From contig CALJOM010000012.1 in assembly GCA_937981765.1 (NCBI GenBank), forward strand, positions 62,001-126,000: a stretch of DNA of 64,000 nucleotides, given 5' to 3'. Position 1 is the stretch's first letter. The number at the start of each line of letters is the position of its first letter. Shown here piece by piece: positions 34,019-42,733 of this stretch. The position numbers and the translations under genes are program-made. Below the pieces are notes generated by a model. The model was not told the origin of the DNA. It did no database searches and saw only the letters and a list, made by a program, of their open reading frames with translations. The DNA is from an uncultured Bacteroidales bacterium (GTDB taxonomy: Bacteria; Bacteroidota; Bacteroidia; Bacteroidales; Salinivirgaceae).

Positions 34019-35389
34019 ATGAAAGGAGTACAGGAGTACATCGAAAAAAACAAAGACCGCTTTCTTGCGGAACTTTTTGAATACATTCGTATTCCATCCG
34101 TAAGTTCCGTTTCGGCGCACAAGCAAGATATGTATAAGGCCGCCGAATGGTTAAAAGAAGCCCTGCTGGCTGCCGGAGCCGACCGCGCCACCGTGTACGA
34201 AACTGAAGGACATCCCATAACCTACGCGGAAAAAACAATCGACCCCAAATTACCCACCGTATTGGTTTACGGCCACATGGATGTAATGCCTGTCGATCCT
34301 ATTGACCTCTGGAAAACACCTCCGTTTGAACCGGAAATCCGCAACGGGAAAATCTATGCCCGCGGTGCCGACGACGACAAAGGTCAAGGCTTCATGCACG
34401 TAAAAGCCTTTGAGTTTATGGTTAAAACAAACCAACTCCCTTGCAATGTTAAGTTTATGATAGAGGGGGAAGAGGAAATTGGTTCTCCGGCTTTAACCAA
34501 ATGGTGTGTCAAAAACAAAGAGATGATTAAAAGCGATATCATTCTGGTTAGCGACACCGGAATGATTGCTCAGGACATACCTTCCATCACTGTTGGCCTT
34601 CGGGGATTAGCCTATTGGCAGGTTAAGGTAACAGGCCCCAACCGCGATCTGCATTCCGGCCTGTTTGGAGGCGCAGTAGCCAACCCCATCAACATTCTGG
34701 CAAAAATGATTGCCAATATTCATGATGAGAACAACCATATAACCATTCCACATTTCTACGACGACGTTTTAGAAGCCTCCAACGAAGAACGAGAACTACT
34801 TAACAAAGCCCCATTCAGCCTTGAAGAATATAAAAAAGCTCTAGGAATTGCCGAAATTCACGGTGAGAAAGGTTTTACAACCATAGAACGAGTTGGAATA
34901 CGTCCCACATTGGATGTTTGCGGAATTTGGGGCGGTTATACCGGAGAAGGAAGCAAAACGGTATTGCCGTCGGTGGCTTATGCTAAAATTTCAAGTCGCC
35001 TTGTTCCCAATCAAAACCACGAAAAAATAGCCCAACTTTTTAAGGAATATTTTGAAAACGTTGCTCCCAAATGCGTAAAAGTAGAGGTTGAATCGCTCCA
35101 TGGTGGGCAGCCCTATGTTTGCCCCATAACCATCGATGCCTATAAAGCAGCAGAAAAAGCGTATCAAACCACCTTTGGTAAACAACCAATCCCCGTGCGC
35201 AGCGGTGGCAGCATCCCAATTATTTCTCACTTCAATCAAGCCTTGGGAACCAAGTCCATTCTAATGGGATTTGGCCTGGAATCGGATGCAATCCACTCAC
35301 CCAACGAAAACTTCCCGCTTTTCAATTTCTTTAAAGGAATTGAGACTATCCCATACTTCTACAAATATTTTGCAGAAAGCAAGAAATAA
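34019..35389 (+). CDS. M20 family dipeptidase
   Basis: The 456-residue metallopeptidase shows zinc-ligand motifs: VYGHMDVMPVD (His86, Asp88), the GADDDKGQG bridging Asp, EGEEEIGS with the general-base Glu near 150, and the dimerisation domain with DLHSGLFGG. A late His near the C-terminus (DAIHSPNE) completes the site. It belongs to the CNDP/PepV-like dipeptidases that cut dipeptides in the cytoplasm. No signal peptide is present. It is followed by a terminator. Confidence 0.94.
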   Translation: MKGVQEYIEKNKDRFLAELFEYIRIPSVSSVSAHKQDMYKAAEWLKEALLAAGADRATVYETEGHPITYAEKTIDPKLPTVLVYGHMDVMPVDPIDLWKTPPFEPEIRNGKIYARGADDDKGQGFMHVKAFEFMVKTNQLPCNVKFMIEGEEEIGSPALTKWCVKNKEMIKSDIILVSDTGMIAQDIPSITVGLRGLAYWQVKVTGPNRDLHSGLFGGAVANPINILAKMIANIHDENNHITIPHFYDDVLEASNEERELLNKAPFSLEEYKKALGIAEIHGEKGFTTIERVGIRPTLDVCGIWGGYTGEGSKTVLPSVAYAKISSRLVPNQNHEKIAQLFKEYFENVAPKCVKVEVESLHGGQPYVCPITIDAYKAAEKAYQTTFGKQPIPVRSGGSIPIISHFNQALGTKSILMGFGLESDAIHSPNENFPLFNFFKGIETIPYFYKYFAESKK

Positions 35390-35406
35390 AGGTCCTTCAA
35401 GAATTA

Positions 35407-35440
35407 AAACCCGCAGGAAATTTGCGGGCTTTACTTTTTT
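35407..35440 (+). terminator. Rho-independent terminator after the M20 dipeptidase
   Basis: Stem CCCGCA / TGCGGG (35410-35415 with 35423-35428), seven-base loop, followed by a T-rich tract. It lies about 20 bases after the stop codon. Confidence 0.8.
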
Positions 35441-35524
35441 AGTTGTAAGCCAGGAATATTATGCAAACGTTTGCAAAACGATTTTGGCACAACCTTTGAC
35501 AGCATTTACCAAAAGATTTTCTGC

Positions 35525-36040
35525 ATGCAATCGATACGAATATTAGCGTTGTTTTTAATTCTGCTGGTCTCTCTCACGTCATCTGCGCAAGAAAAAGACG
35601 ATTACTTAAAAGTTAAAAACGGCTCAGAGGCTCCTCAATTTACAGTAAAAACCATTGATGGGTCAATGTTAAGCCTAAACCAACTAAAGGGGCAAACTGT
35701 TCTTCTTACATTTTTTGCAACCTGGTGTCTGCCGTGTATGGAAGAATTGCCCCAATTGGAAAAGTTGCATCAGGAACACAAAAACAGCGGATTGGTTGTA
35801 CTATGCATTGGGCGCGAACACCAACTTCCTGAGCTTCAAATGTTTAATCAGTCAAAGAGCTTCACCTTCAACATCGCTGCCGACCCTGACCGCAAAATCT
35901 ATCAGTTATATGCTGAAAAGTTCATCCCAAGAACATTTCTGATTGATAAGCACGGCAAAATCATTTACCAATCCTCCGGATACAATGTTCAGGAATTCAA
36001 CAAACTTCGAGCATTAGTGGCAAAGGAGCTAAAACAATAG
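35525..36040 (+). CDS. TlpA-like thioredoxin-fold protein
   Basis: Starting at the Met at 35525, the 171-residue product has a signal peptide ending TSSAQ and a thioredoxin fold with redox motif WCLPC (Cys68, Cys71). The open frame extends 18 codons further up, but that portion lacks signal character. TlpA/ResA-type proteins act in the periplasm as thiol-disulfide reductases, for example in cytochrome c maturation; the substrate here is unknown. It stands alone after a terminator, with a weak -7-like sequence AACCTTTG close upstream. Confidence 0.9.
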   Translation: MQSIRILALFLILLVSLTSSAQEKDDYLKVKNGSEAPQFTVKTIDGSMLSLNQLKGQTVLLTFFATWCLPCMEELPQLEKLHQEHKNSGLVVLCIGREHQLPELQMFNQSKSFTFNIAADPDRKIYQLYAEKFIPRTFLIDKHGKIIYQSSGYNVQEFNKLRALVAKELKQ

Positions 36041-36062
36041 ATCTTCGTTAATACTAACACAA

Positions 36063-36602
36063 TTATTCCAAAAAATAGAGTGGGCCTACATTTTTAATTT
36101 TCGAGGTTTGGGTGGCAACAACGGCTCGGAAACGTTTCGATTTCACCAGTATATTGCCAATGTCAAGAATTTCTCTTACTTCGTAATTATCGAATTTCAT
36201 CAAATAATCGAATTGCTTTTCGCTAGGAAATAAATAGAAAGTTTTGGGACTAAAATCCATGTTTCCAAACAGTGTTCCCGTGATGATAACTTCATTGTTA
36301 TTCTGCAGAATTTCCTGTGCATTGGGAACAAGAAAGATTTTTTTCTCTTTTTCGGCAAACTCATATTTGTAAAACTCAATTCGCGAAGGGTTGAGGCTTC
36401 TCTCTTCAAAACCAAAAAACGGCGTATCTTCATAGATAAGTCTATTTTCTTCCGACAAATATTCGTTATGAATTAGAGTTATGTCCAGAATTTGGGAAAT
36501 AAGAGCACAAACATTATAGGGAGGTAGTTCCGATGCTATGGCTATCAAAACATCGTCGTTCTCAACGTATCCCTCAATTCTTAAAACATTTTTGCGCGCC
36601 AT
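36063..36602 (-). CDS. IPExxxVDY-like family protein
   Basis: The 179-residue protein has a segment YLFPSEKQFDYLMKF that looks like a variant of the IPExxxVDY motif naming a Bacteroidota-only family. Position supports this: in the phylum that family sits beside rnc and fabF, as here, with nine bases to rnc. The rest alternates strands and helices and holds no catalytic motif. Function is unknown. The family call is based on recalled gene order and a degenerate motif. Confidence 0.65.
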   Translation of the reverse strand: MARKNVLRIEGYVENDDVLIAIASELPPYNVCALISQILDITLIHNEYLSEENRLIYEDTPFFGFEERSLNPSRIEFYKYEFAEKEKKIFLVPNAQEILQNNNEVIITGTLFGNMDFSPKTFYLFPSEKQFDYLMKFDNYEVREILDIGNILVKSKRFRAVVATQTSKIKNVGPLYFLE

Positions 36603-36611
36603 ATTAATCTA

Positions 36612-37343
36612 TCAATATCGGCAAGCATACAAGGCCTCTCGAGATGCAGCCTGTTCAGCAATTTTTTTTGATGCACCAAACCCACATCCGGCCGGAGAGT
36701 TGTCTATATAAAGTATGGTAGAGAAAAAAGGTCGGCTATTTTTGGGAAAGCTGTTTTGAACTGTGTGAAAACGAAACTCCAGCTTGTGATGCTGACACCA
36801 TTCTATAATTTCTCCTTTATAGTTATAATCGGCATCGGGCTCGTTTTGGAGTTGATCGCAGGTTTTAACATATCTATTTAGAATAAAATTTCGGGCATAC
36901 TCCATTCCTCGATCTAAATAAATAGCACCGATAAGAGCTTCAACAGCATCTCCGGAAATGTGTACCGATTTGTGTATATTTGCTTTAGTAACAATTAACC
37001 GGTCGAGGCCAATTTCCTTGCTAAAATACTCGAGATTTTTCCCGTTTACATAACGTGCCCGAAGTTTAGTAAGGTCACCCTCTGTCTTGAAAGGATACCC
37101 CAGATAAAGATATTCGGCCAATGTAAGACCTAAGACTGCGTCGCCTAAAAACTCAAGTCGCTCGTTGTTAAGCAATTCACCGGTTGGAGAAATAAAAGAA
37201 GCTGACCTATGTATTAAGGCCAGCTTGTAAAACTCAATATTGTTGGGTTTAAATCCTAGGATCTTTTCCAGCGATTTTTCTTCCGTGTTTTGTCCTCCGA
37301 ATAACTTTGAAAACCATCGGAAACACAAACCCATCAAAGCCAA
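36612..37343 (-). CDS. rnc: Ribonuclease III
   Basis: The 243-residue enzyme has the RNase III signature NERLEFLGDAVLG at about 60-72, the second acidic site SGDAVEALIGAIYLD, and a C-terminal double-stranded RNA-binding domain ending KKIAEQAASREAL. It cuts structured RNA, including rRNA precursors. It begins two bases after the fabF stop, in an acpP-fabF-rnc operon. Confidence 0.97.
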   Translation of the reverse strand: MALMGLCFRWFSKLFGGQNTEEKSLEKILGFKPNNIEFYKLALIHRSASFISPTGELLNNERLEFLGDAVLGLTLAEYLYLGYPFKTEGDLTKLRARYVNGKNLEYFSKEIGLDRLIVTKANIHKSVHISGDAVEALIGAIYLDRGMEYARNFILNRYVKTCDQLQNEPDADYNYKGEIIEWCQHHKLEFRFHTVQNSFPKNSRPFFSTILYIDNSPAGCGFGASKKIAEQAASREALYACRY

Positions 37344-37345
37344 AA

Positions 37346-38593
37346 TTAACTGATTTTTTTGAATACAACGCAGGCATTGTGACCTCCAAATCCAAAATTG
37401 TTGGATAAGACAACTTTCACGTCGCGTTTTTTTGCCTGATTGAATGTAAAATCAATGTTGGGATCAATTTCTGGATCGAGGTTAAACTGATTTATGGTAG
37501 GAGGAATAACGCCGTCCTTTAAAGCCATAATAGAAGCCAAACCTTCAATAGCACCAGCAGCACCTAATAAATGTCCAGTCATTGATTTTGTAGAGCTAAC
37601 ACTCATCTTGTAGGCATGCTCTCCAAAGGTTTTTACCAACGCTTTGGTTTCAGCTATATCGCCCAGGCCGGTAGAAGTACCATGAACATTAACATAATCA
37701 ATATCCGTTAGTTTAAGTCCAGCATCTTCAACGGCCATGCGCATTACGGTTGAAGCTCCTAATCCTTCTGGATCAGGAGCTGTCATATGGTAAGCATCGC
37801 AGTTGGCAGCGCCACCGGCAACTTCGGCAAGAATTGTAGCACCTCTGCGAACAGCATGTTCATATTCTTCAAATATGATGGCAACACCCCCCTCTCCCAT
37901 TACAAATCCATCGCGATCTTTATCGAATGGTCGTGAGGCTGTTTTGGGATCGTCGTTACGTGTTGAGATAGCCTTCATGCTGCTGAACCCACCAACTCCG
38001 GCAGGATTAATGGCTGCTTCCGAACCTCCGGTAATAATGATGTCAGCTTTATTCCAACGAATATAGTTTAAAGCATCTATCATGGCGTGACTAGCACTGG
38101 CACATGCAGATACACAGGAGAAATTAACTCCTTTAAATCCATATTCGATAGCTATTAAGCCTGCTGCAATGTTCAGAATCATTTTCGGAATGAAGAATGG
38201 GCTGAAACGAGGTTCTTCACCTTCAACCCATCCTTTTATTTCCGAAATAAACGTGTCTAAACCGCCAATACCGGAACCCCAGATGACTCCAGCGCGGGAT
38301 TGATCAATTTTTTGTAAATCGAGGCCGGAATTTTTGATAGCTTCCGCCGCGGATATAAGTGCAAACTGTGTGCACTGATCGTACTTGCGTACGTCCTTTT
38401 TATCGAAATAATCCAGCGGATTAAAGTTTTTCACCTCGCACGCAAATTGCGTTTTAAATTTGGAGGCGTCGAAACGTGTGATTGGTCCGGCACCGCTTAC
38501 CCCGGCAACAAGGTTCTGCCAGGTCTCTTCTGTGGTTTTCCCTAGCGGGGTGATGGCTCCAATTCCGGTAACAACTACGCGTCTTTGGCTCAT
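37346..38593 (-). CDS. fabF: Beta-ketoacyl-ACP synthase II
   Basis: The 415-residue condensing enzyme has the Cys-His-His triad: the active Cys in SCVSACASASHA near residue 163, His in VNVHGTSTGLGD near 303 and His in SMTGHLLGAAGA near 340. It elongates acyl-ACP with malonyl-ACP in fatty-acid synthesis. Length is typical. It follows acpP by 33 bases. Confidence 0.97.
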   Translation of the reverse strand: MSQRRVVVTGIGAITPLGKTTEETWQNLVAGVSGAGPITRFDASKFKTQFACEVKNFNPLDYFDKKDVRKYDQCTQFALISAAEAIKNSGLDLQKIDQSRAGVIWGSGIGGLDTFISEIKGWVEGEEPRFSPFFIPKMILNIAAGLIAIEYGFKGVNFSCVSACASASHAMIDALNYIRWNKADIIITGGSEAAINPAGVGGFSSMKAISTRNDDPKTASRPFDKDRDGFVMGEGGVAIIFEEYEHAVRRGATILAEVAGGAANCDAYHMTAPDPEGLGASTVMRMAVEDAGLKLTDIDYVNVHGTSTGLGDIAETKALVKTFGEHAYKMSVSSTKSMTGHLLGAAGAIEGLASIMALKDGVIPPTINQFNLDPEIDPNIDFTFNQAKKRDVKVVLSNNFGFGGHNACVVFKKIS

Positions 38594-38626
38594 GGTGTTT
38601 CCGATTGTGTGGTTTAGATGTTTAAA

Positions 38627-38863
38627 TTACTTTGCATGCTGTTCAATGTAGGCTATAGCATCACCTACTGTCGAAATTTTTTCGGCTTGTTCGTCAGGAA
38701 TTGCAATGTTGAATTCCTTTTCAAACTCCATAATCAACTCAACAGTGTCTAGTGAGTCTGCTCCCAAATCGTTAGTAAAACTAGCGGTTGGAGTTACTTC
38801 GCTTTCGTCAACACCTAATTTGTCGACGATGATGCTTTTTACTCTTGATGCAATGTCTGACAT
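38627..38863 (-). CDS. acpP: Acyl carrier protein
   Basis: This small acidic protein of 78 residues carries the phosphopantetheine attachment serine (Ser37) in the [11 protein letters not shown] motif. It carries growing acyl chains for FabF and the other fatty-acid enzymes. It is the first gene of the acpP-fabF-rnc operon. A minus-strand -7 box (TAATTTTG at 38927-38934) lies about 64 bases upstream. Confidence 0.98.
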   Translation of the reverse strand: MSDIASRVKSIIVDKLGVDESEVTPTASFTNDLGADSLDTVELIMEFEKEFNIAIPDEQAEKISTVGDAIAYIEQHAK

Positions 38864-38926
38864 ACTTTTTTAAATTTTAGTTAATAATCCGTTTACAATT
38901 TCACAACGCAAAGAAAAATATTTTAT

Positions 38927-38934
38927 CAAAATTA
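38927..38934 (-). promoter_or_regulatory. Possible -7 promoter box for acpP
   Basis: On the minus strand this reads TAATTTTG, fitting TAnnTTTG. The region is AT-rich and no -33 TTG is at the right distance, so chance is possible. Confidence 0.35.
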
Positions 38935-39086
38935 TGAAAACTTTTCGTGGAAAAACTACTTTTGGGTCTCTAATAACAAAAGTTGTTTTTCGCTCGTAAA
39001 TTACCTATATGGTTGATTATATATCATTTATGATGAAAGATACACTGTATAGGATTTTTGGGTGGGTAAAAAATTTTTTGATTACG

Positions 39087-39117
39087 TTGGTAAAATAAAA
39101 AATTGTTTCTATTTTTG
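39087..39117 (+). promoter_or_regulatory. Bacteroidota promoter for tRNA-fMet
   Basis: A TTG at 39087-39089 and TATTTTTG at 39110-39117, spaced by 20 bases, match the -33/-7 pattern of Bacteroidota promoters. The tRNA begins 14 bases further on. Confidence 0.65.
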
Positions 39118-39130
39118 CACAACGAGACAG

Positions 39131-39206
39131 TGCGGGGTAGAGCAGTTGGCAGCTCGTCGGGCTCATAACCCGGAGGTCGTAGGTTCGAGTCCTACCCCCG
39201 CTACCA
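39131..39206 (+). tRNA. Initiator tRNA-fMet (anticodon CAT)
   Basis: This 76-base gene folds into a normal cloverleaf with anticodon CAT, and CCA is encoded. Initiator features are three G:C pairs in the anticodon stem (GGG / CCC next to the CTCATAA loop) and a non-pairing first position (T1 opposite T72). E. coli has C1 opposite A72. D-stem GAGC/GCTC and T-stem GTAGG/CCTAC pair fully. It has its own promoter and terminator. Confidence 0.95.
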
Positions 39207-39240
39207 AAAAAAGCGCCTTCAAAAAGCGCTTTTTTATTTT
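39207..39240 (+). terminator. Rho-independent terminator after tRNA-fMet
   Basis: Stem AAAAGCGC / GCGCTTTT around 39209-39234 with a short loop, then a T-rich tract. Since the convergent transporter gene ends at 39243 and A runs precede the stem, it probably serves both strands. Confidence 0.85.
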
Positions 39241-39242
39241 TA

Positions 39243-40829
39243 TTAGACCATAGTTATCAAAACCTTGACGGCTAAAATCACTAATACCATAGCCATTGGA
39301 TAAATAGTAGCATACGCTACCGCAGCTGCATTGGAGTTTGAATAAGTCTCCGAAGCAGCCAATCCCGGCGTGCTTGTCATACCTCCAGCAATTATTCCAA
39401 GAAGTTCAAAAAAATTGGTTTTATACCTGTAACGGGCAAACATAAATACTATTATCATTGGAAGCAAGGTTACCAAGGCTCCCGAAATAAGCAACGGAAT
39501 TCCATAGTTGTGTAAAACATCAACAAAGCTTTGACCTGCATTAAGCCCAATTGGGACCAGAAATAAGGCAAGTCCTAATTGCCGCAGCAGTTGGTTGGCT
39601 GGGGCAGAAAGTGTCCAAATTAAAGGACCTGTACGTCCTGTTTTCCCGAGCAATAATCCCACGAGTAGAACCCCTCCTGCCAATCCGAGACTAAAGCTGT
39701 AATCGCCAAAAACGAGCGATATGTTTCCAACGAGTGTTCCGCTAATAATACCCAAGGCAATGGGCATAATATCGGTGTCGGAGAGTTTTTGGTCATCGTT
39801 GCCAAAAAGCCTGAATATTCCGTTCATATCATCTTTACGAGCTGCAACAATTAGCTTGTCGCCTAATTTTACTCGGAAGTTGGGTGTAGGTGATATATCG
39901 ATCCCTGAACGACGAACACGGGTTATGGTAGCATGCATGTCGGTAAACATGCGTAATTCGCCGAGTGTTTTATTGTGTACGTGCTTATTGGTGACCAAAA
40001 CCGGCTGTACATCGTATTCTTCACTGAGGAGAATTTCTTCGCATGTTTCAGGGCCTATTAGCTTTTCAACTTTTTTTAGCGATTTTTCTGTTCCTACAGC
40101 CCTGATTACATCGCCTAATTGAAGAAGTGTTTCCGGCAGTGCTGTTGATGATTCATTACCATGGCGGACACGACTAATTACAGCTCCTGTGATTGAGCGA
40201 ACGGAAAGTTCTCGCAAACTTTTGCCAATTACTCCCGGATTCTGAACAACAAAGTGCCTGTGAAAAATTTGAGGATATTCCTCGCGCTGGCTATGTTTAT
40301 ACCGTTGCTCTTCTTGGGCAAGATCTACCCTAAAAAGATAGGGACATGTTCGTATAAACAGAATTACGCCAATAACTCCGAATGGATAGGCAATGGAATA
40401 GCCAACCGATGCAAGTGGTGAGTTTGTTTCGTTGATAACTGTGGCTAAACCCGGCGTGCTTGTTAACGCTCCGGTAAGGAGTCCAACCATTAAATTGATA
40501 TCGTAATTGAAAATCAAAGTTATTATCCAAACTAAGGCCGTAGAAACCAAAACAATGAGGAAAGCCAGAAAGGCATACGACCGACCGTTGGTTCGAAATG
40601 AGTCAAAGAATCCAGGGCCGGCCTGAATTCCTACGGTATAGATAAAAAACAAGAGTCCGATATTCTGAACGATTGAAGGCAACTTGTAGCCATAATAGCC
40701 GAATACCATGGCTACAAAAAGCACTGCAGAAATGTCGAGCGAAAAGTTGAATATTTTTACCCTGCCCAAAAGATACCCTAAGGCAATGATTGTGAATAGC
40801 AAAAAGTAGTCGTGAAAAAGGTAATCCAT
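39243..40829 (-). CDS. AspT/YidE-family transporter with two TrkA-C domains
   Basis: The 528-residue protein has two blocks of about five transmembrane segments (residues 1-175 and 375-528) flanking a cytoplasmic region with two TrkA-C domains at about 190-360 (GKSLRELSV and KTLGELRMF modules). Both membrane blocks carry the repeated TSTPGLA motif of the aspartate:alanine exchanger family. The transported molecule is unknown; family members exchange dicarboxylate and monocarboxylate amino acids. It follows ribE by 11 bases and ends at a shared terminator. Confidence 0.92.
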   Translation of the reverse strand: MDYLFHDYFLLFTIIALGYLLGRVKIFNFSLDISAVLFVAMVFGYYGYKLPSIVQNIGLLFFIYTVGIQAGPGFFDSFRTNGRSYAFLAFLIVLVSTALVWIITLIFNYDINLMVGLLTGALTSTPGLATVINETNSPLASVGYSIAYPFGVIGVILFIRTCPYLFRVDLAQEEQRYKHSQREEYPQIFHRHFVVQNPGVIGKSLRELSVRSITGAVISRVRHGNESSTALPETLLQLGDVIRAVGTEKSLKKVEKLIGPETCEEILLSEEYDVQPVLVTNKHVHNKTLGELRMFTDMHATITRVRRSGIDISPTPNFRVKLGDKLIVAARKDDMNGIFRLFGNDDQKLSDTDIMPIALGIISGTLVGNISLVFGDYSFSLGLAGGVLLVGLLLGKTGRTGPLIWTLSAPANQLLRQLGLALFLVPIGLNAGQSFVDVLHNYGIPLLISGALVTLLPMIIVFMFARYRYKTNFFELLGIIAGGMTSTPGLAASETYSNSNAAAVAYATIYPMAMVLVILAVKVLITMV

Positions 40830-40840
40830 ACCTCAGACCA

Positions 40841-41443
40841 TTATTCTTTATTTAAAACCTGCCGAACGATTTTGGCGATGTATTTCCCAAGAATATCAAA
40901 CTCAAGATTAACAATAGTTCCCGGCTGATAGGTGTGAAAAATGGTATTATGGTAAGTGTATGGAATGATAGCTACCTGAAATGAGTTGGGACGACTGTTA
41001 ACCACCGTAAGACTAACGCCATCAACCGAAATAGAGCCCTTTTCAACGGTGATGTGATCGGGATTTTTGGGTTCATATTCAAAGGTATAATACCAACTGC
41101 CGTTGGCTTCTTCGATTTTTGTGCACAAGGCTGTCTGGTCTACGTGCCCCTGAACGATGTGCCCATCGAAACGGCCGTCGGATTTCAATGAGCGCTCAAG
41201 ATTGACCAAAGAACCTACCTTTAAAAGGCCTAAACTGCTTTTTTCCAGTGTTTCTTTTATCGCCGTAACAGTATAGGTTTCATCGGTTTTCCGCACCACG
41301 GTCAAACAAACTCCGTTGTGGGAAAGACTTTGATCGACTTTTAACTCGTTTACAAACGGACAGGTTAGGCTGATATCGATATTGTCGCCAATTCTTTCGA
41401 TGGAAACAACCCGCCCCATAGATTCAACTATTCCTGAGAACAT
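40841..41443 (-). CDS. ribE: Riboflavin synthase, alpha subunit
   Basis: The 200-residue enzyme has the N-terminal signature MFSGIVE and two lumazine-binding repeats (SHNGVCLTV and SVDGVSLTV), the hallmark of the trimeric synthase that dismutates two lumazines to riboflavin. The GHIVQGHVD motif is present. No FMN riboswitch is seen in the leader, which is only some 20 bases from the predicted promoter. It is co-transcribed with the AspT-type transporter. Confidence 0.97.
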   Translation of the reverse strand: MFSGIVESMGRVVSIERIGDNIDISLTCPFVNELKVDQSLSHNGVCLTVVRKTDETYTVTAIKETLEKSSLGLLKVGSLVNLERSLKSDGRFDGHIVQGHVDQTALCTKIEEANGSWYYTFEYEPKNPDHITVEKGSISVDGVSLTVVNSRPNSFQVAIIPYTYHNTIFHTYQPGTIVNLEFDILGKYIAKIVRQVLNKE

Positions 41444-41469
41444 ACCTGATAGTGTTTAAATGTTTACTG

Positions 41470-41501
41470 CAAATGTACGTCTTTTCTTTTTTGTCTTCAA
41501 A
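41470..41501 (-). promoter_or_regulatory. Bacteroidota promoter for ribE
   Basis: On the minus strand, TTTG (41498-41501) and TACATTTG (41470-41477) are spaced by 20 bases, a near-perfect match to the Bacteroidota -33/-7 pattern. It lies 27 bases before the ribE start. Confidence 0.7.
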
Positions 41502-41595
41502 CAACCATAGTCAATTTTAGGATATTTTTGTCCTAGTTGGAGGGTTTGGAAGAAAAAAATTGTATTTTCGCAAAATATCAACAACATAGAATGTC

Positions 41596-42672
41596 ATGAG
41601 TATTCTATTGTACCCATTGTCCTTGATTTACGGTCTGGTTATGTGGATCCGCAATCGCCTTTTTGATTTTGGGTTCCTACCATCGCAAGAGTTTCCTATT
41701 CCCATCATCAACGTAGGGAATATTACGGTTGGTGGCACCGGTAAAACGCCTCACGTAGAATATTTGATTAATTTTCTGCGAACTAATTACAAGATATGCG
41801 TTGTTTCACGAGGTTATAAAAGGTCCACCACTGGTATTTACGAGGTAAAAAGAGATTCGTCGTTTTTGGAAGTTGGAGACGAGCCCAAACAAATAAAACA
41901 AAAATATCCTGATGTTTGCGTTATAGTCTCAGAAAGCCGTGTAAAGGCCATAAAAAAAATTTTATCGGGACAAATTGGAAACCAACCCGATGTGATTATT
42001 TTGGACGATGCGTATCAGCATCGGTGGGTTAAACCAGGCTTTTCGATTCTACTTATCGATTTTCATCGGCCGATTTATGATGATAGCCTGCTGCCTTATG
42101 GGAGGCTTCGTGAATCAGAGGCTGAGAAAATGCGTGCCGATATGGTTATTGTTACAAAAACTCCCAAAAAAGTAAATCCTATTGATCGCAGAATTGTTTC
42201 CAAAAACCTTTCTCTATATCCTCATCAAACATTGCTCTATTCTGCAATCCAGTATGGCAATCTTAAAGCTGTTTTTCCTGAAATAGGATTGCTAACGTTT
42301 GATTTTTGCAAAAAAAATAAGTTTACCGCCGTTTTAGTAACTGGGATTGCCAACCCTGTTCCGCTCAAGGAGTTTTTAGGAGATATTTTTGTTGAGGTTG
42401 AGCATGTTAAATTCCCCGATCACCACAATTTTACCTCCCGCGATTTGCATCGAATTCTCTCGGTTTACGATAAAATTGAAAGTTCGAACAAAATTGTCGT
42501 TACTACTGAGAAAGACGCTGTTCGACTGCAGGAATTGATGATTGACGAAAAAATAACCCAACTGCCGATTTTTTATGTACCTGTAGAAGTGCATTTTCTG
42601 GATGACACCCAAGAGGTATTTGAAAAGAAAATTGTTTCATATATCAGCAAAGACCGTAGAAAATTTGAATAG
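41596..42672 (+). CDS. lpxK: Tetraacyldisaccharide 4'-kinase
   Basis: The 358-residue enzyme has an N-terminal membrane-associated helix and the P-loop GGTGKTPH at about 46-53, followed by SRGYKR and the DDAYQHR motif of LpxK. It phosphorylates the lipid A disaccharide at the 4' position on the inner membrane. A near-consensus -7 box (TATTTTCG, 41563-41570) lies 26 bases upstream. The decayed sensor gene follows after 61 bases. Confidence 0.97.
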   Translation: MSILLYPLSLIYGLVMWIRNRLFDFGFLPSQEFPIPIINVGNITVGGTGKTPHVEYLINFLRTNYKICVVSRGYKRSTTGIYEVKRDSSFLEVGDEPKQIKQKYPDVCVIVSESRVKAIKKILSGQIGNQPDVIILDDAYQHRWVKPGFSILLIDFHRPIYDDSLLPYGRLRESEAEKMRADMVIVTKTPKKVNPIDRRIVSKNLSLYPHQTLLYSAIQYGNLKAVFPEIGLLTFDFCKKNKFTAVLVTGIANPVPLKEFLGDIFVEVEHVKFPDHHNFTSRDLHRILSVYDKIESSNKIVVTTEKDAVRLQELMIDEKITQLPIFYVPVEVHFLDDTQEVFEKKIVSYISKDRRKFE

Positions 42673-42733
42673 AACCACATTTTATTTTTTGCTGTTTAAT
42701 AGCGTTAGACGATGGCTCTAAAGAATTTTCCTA

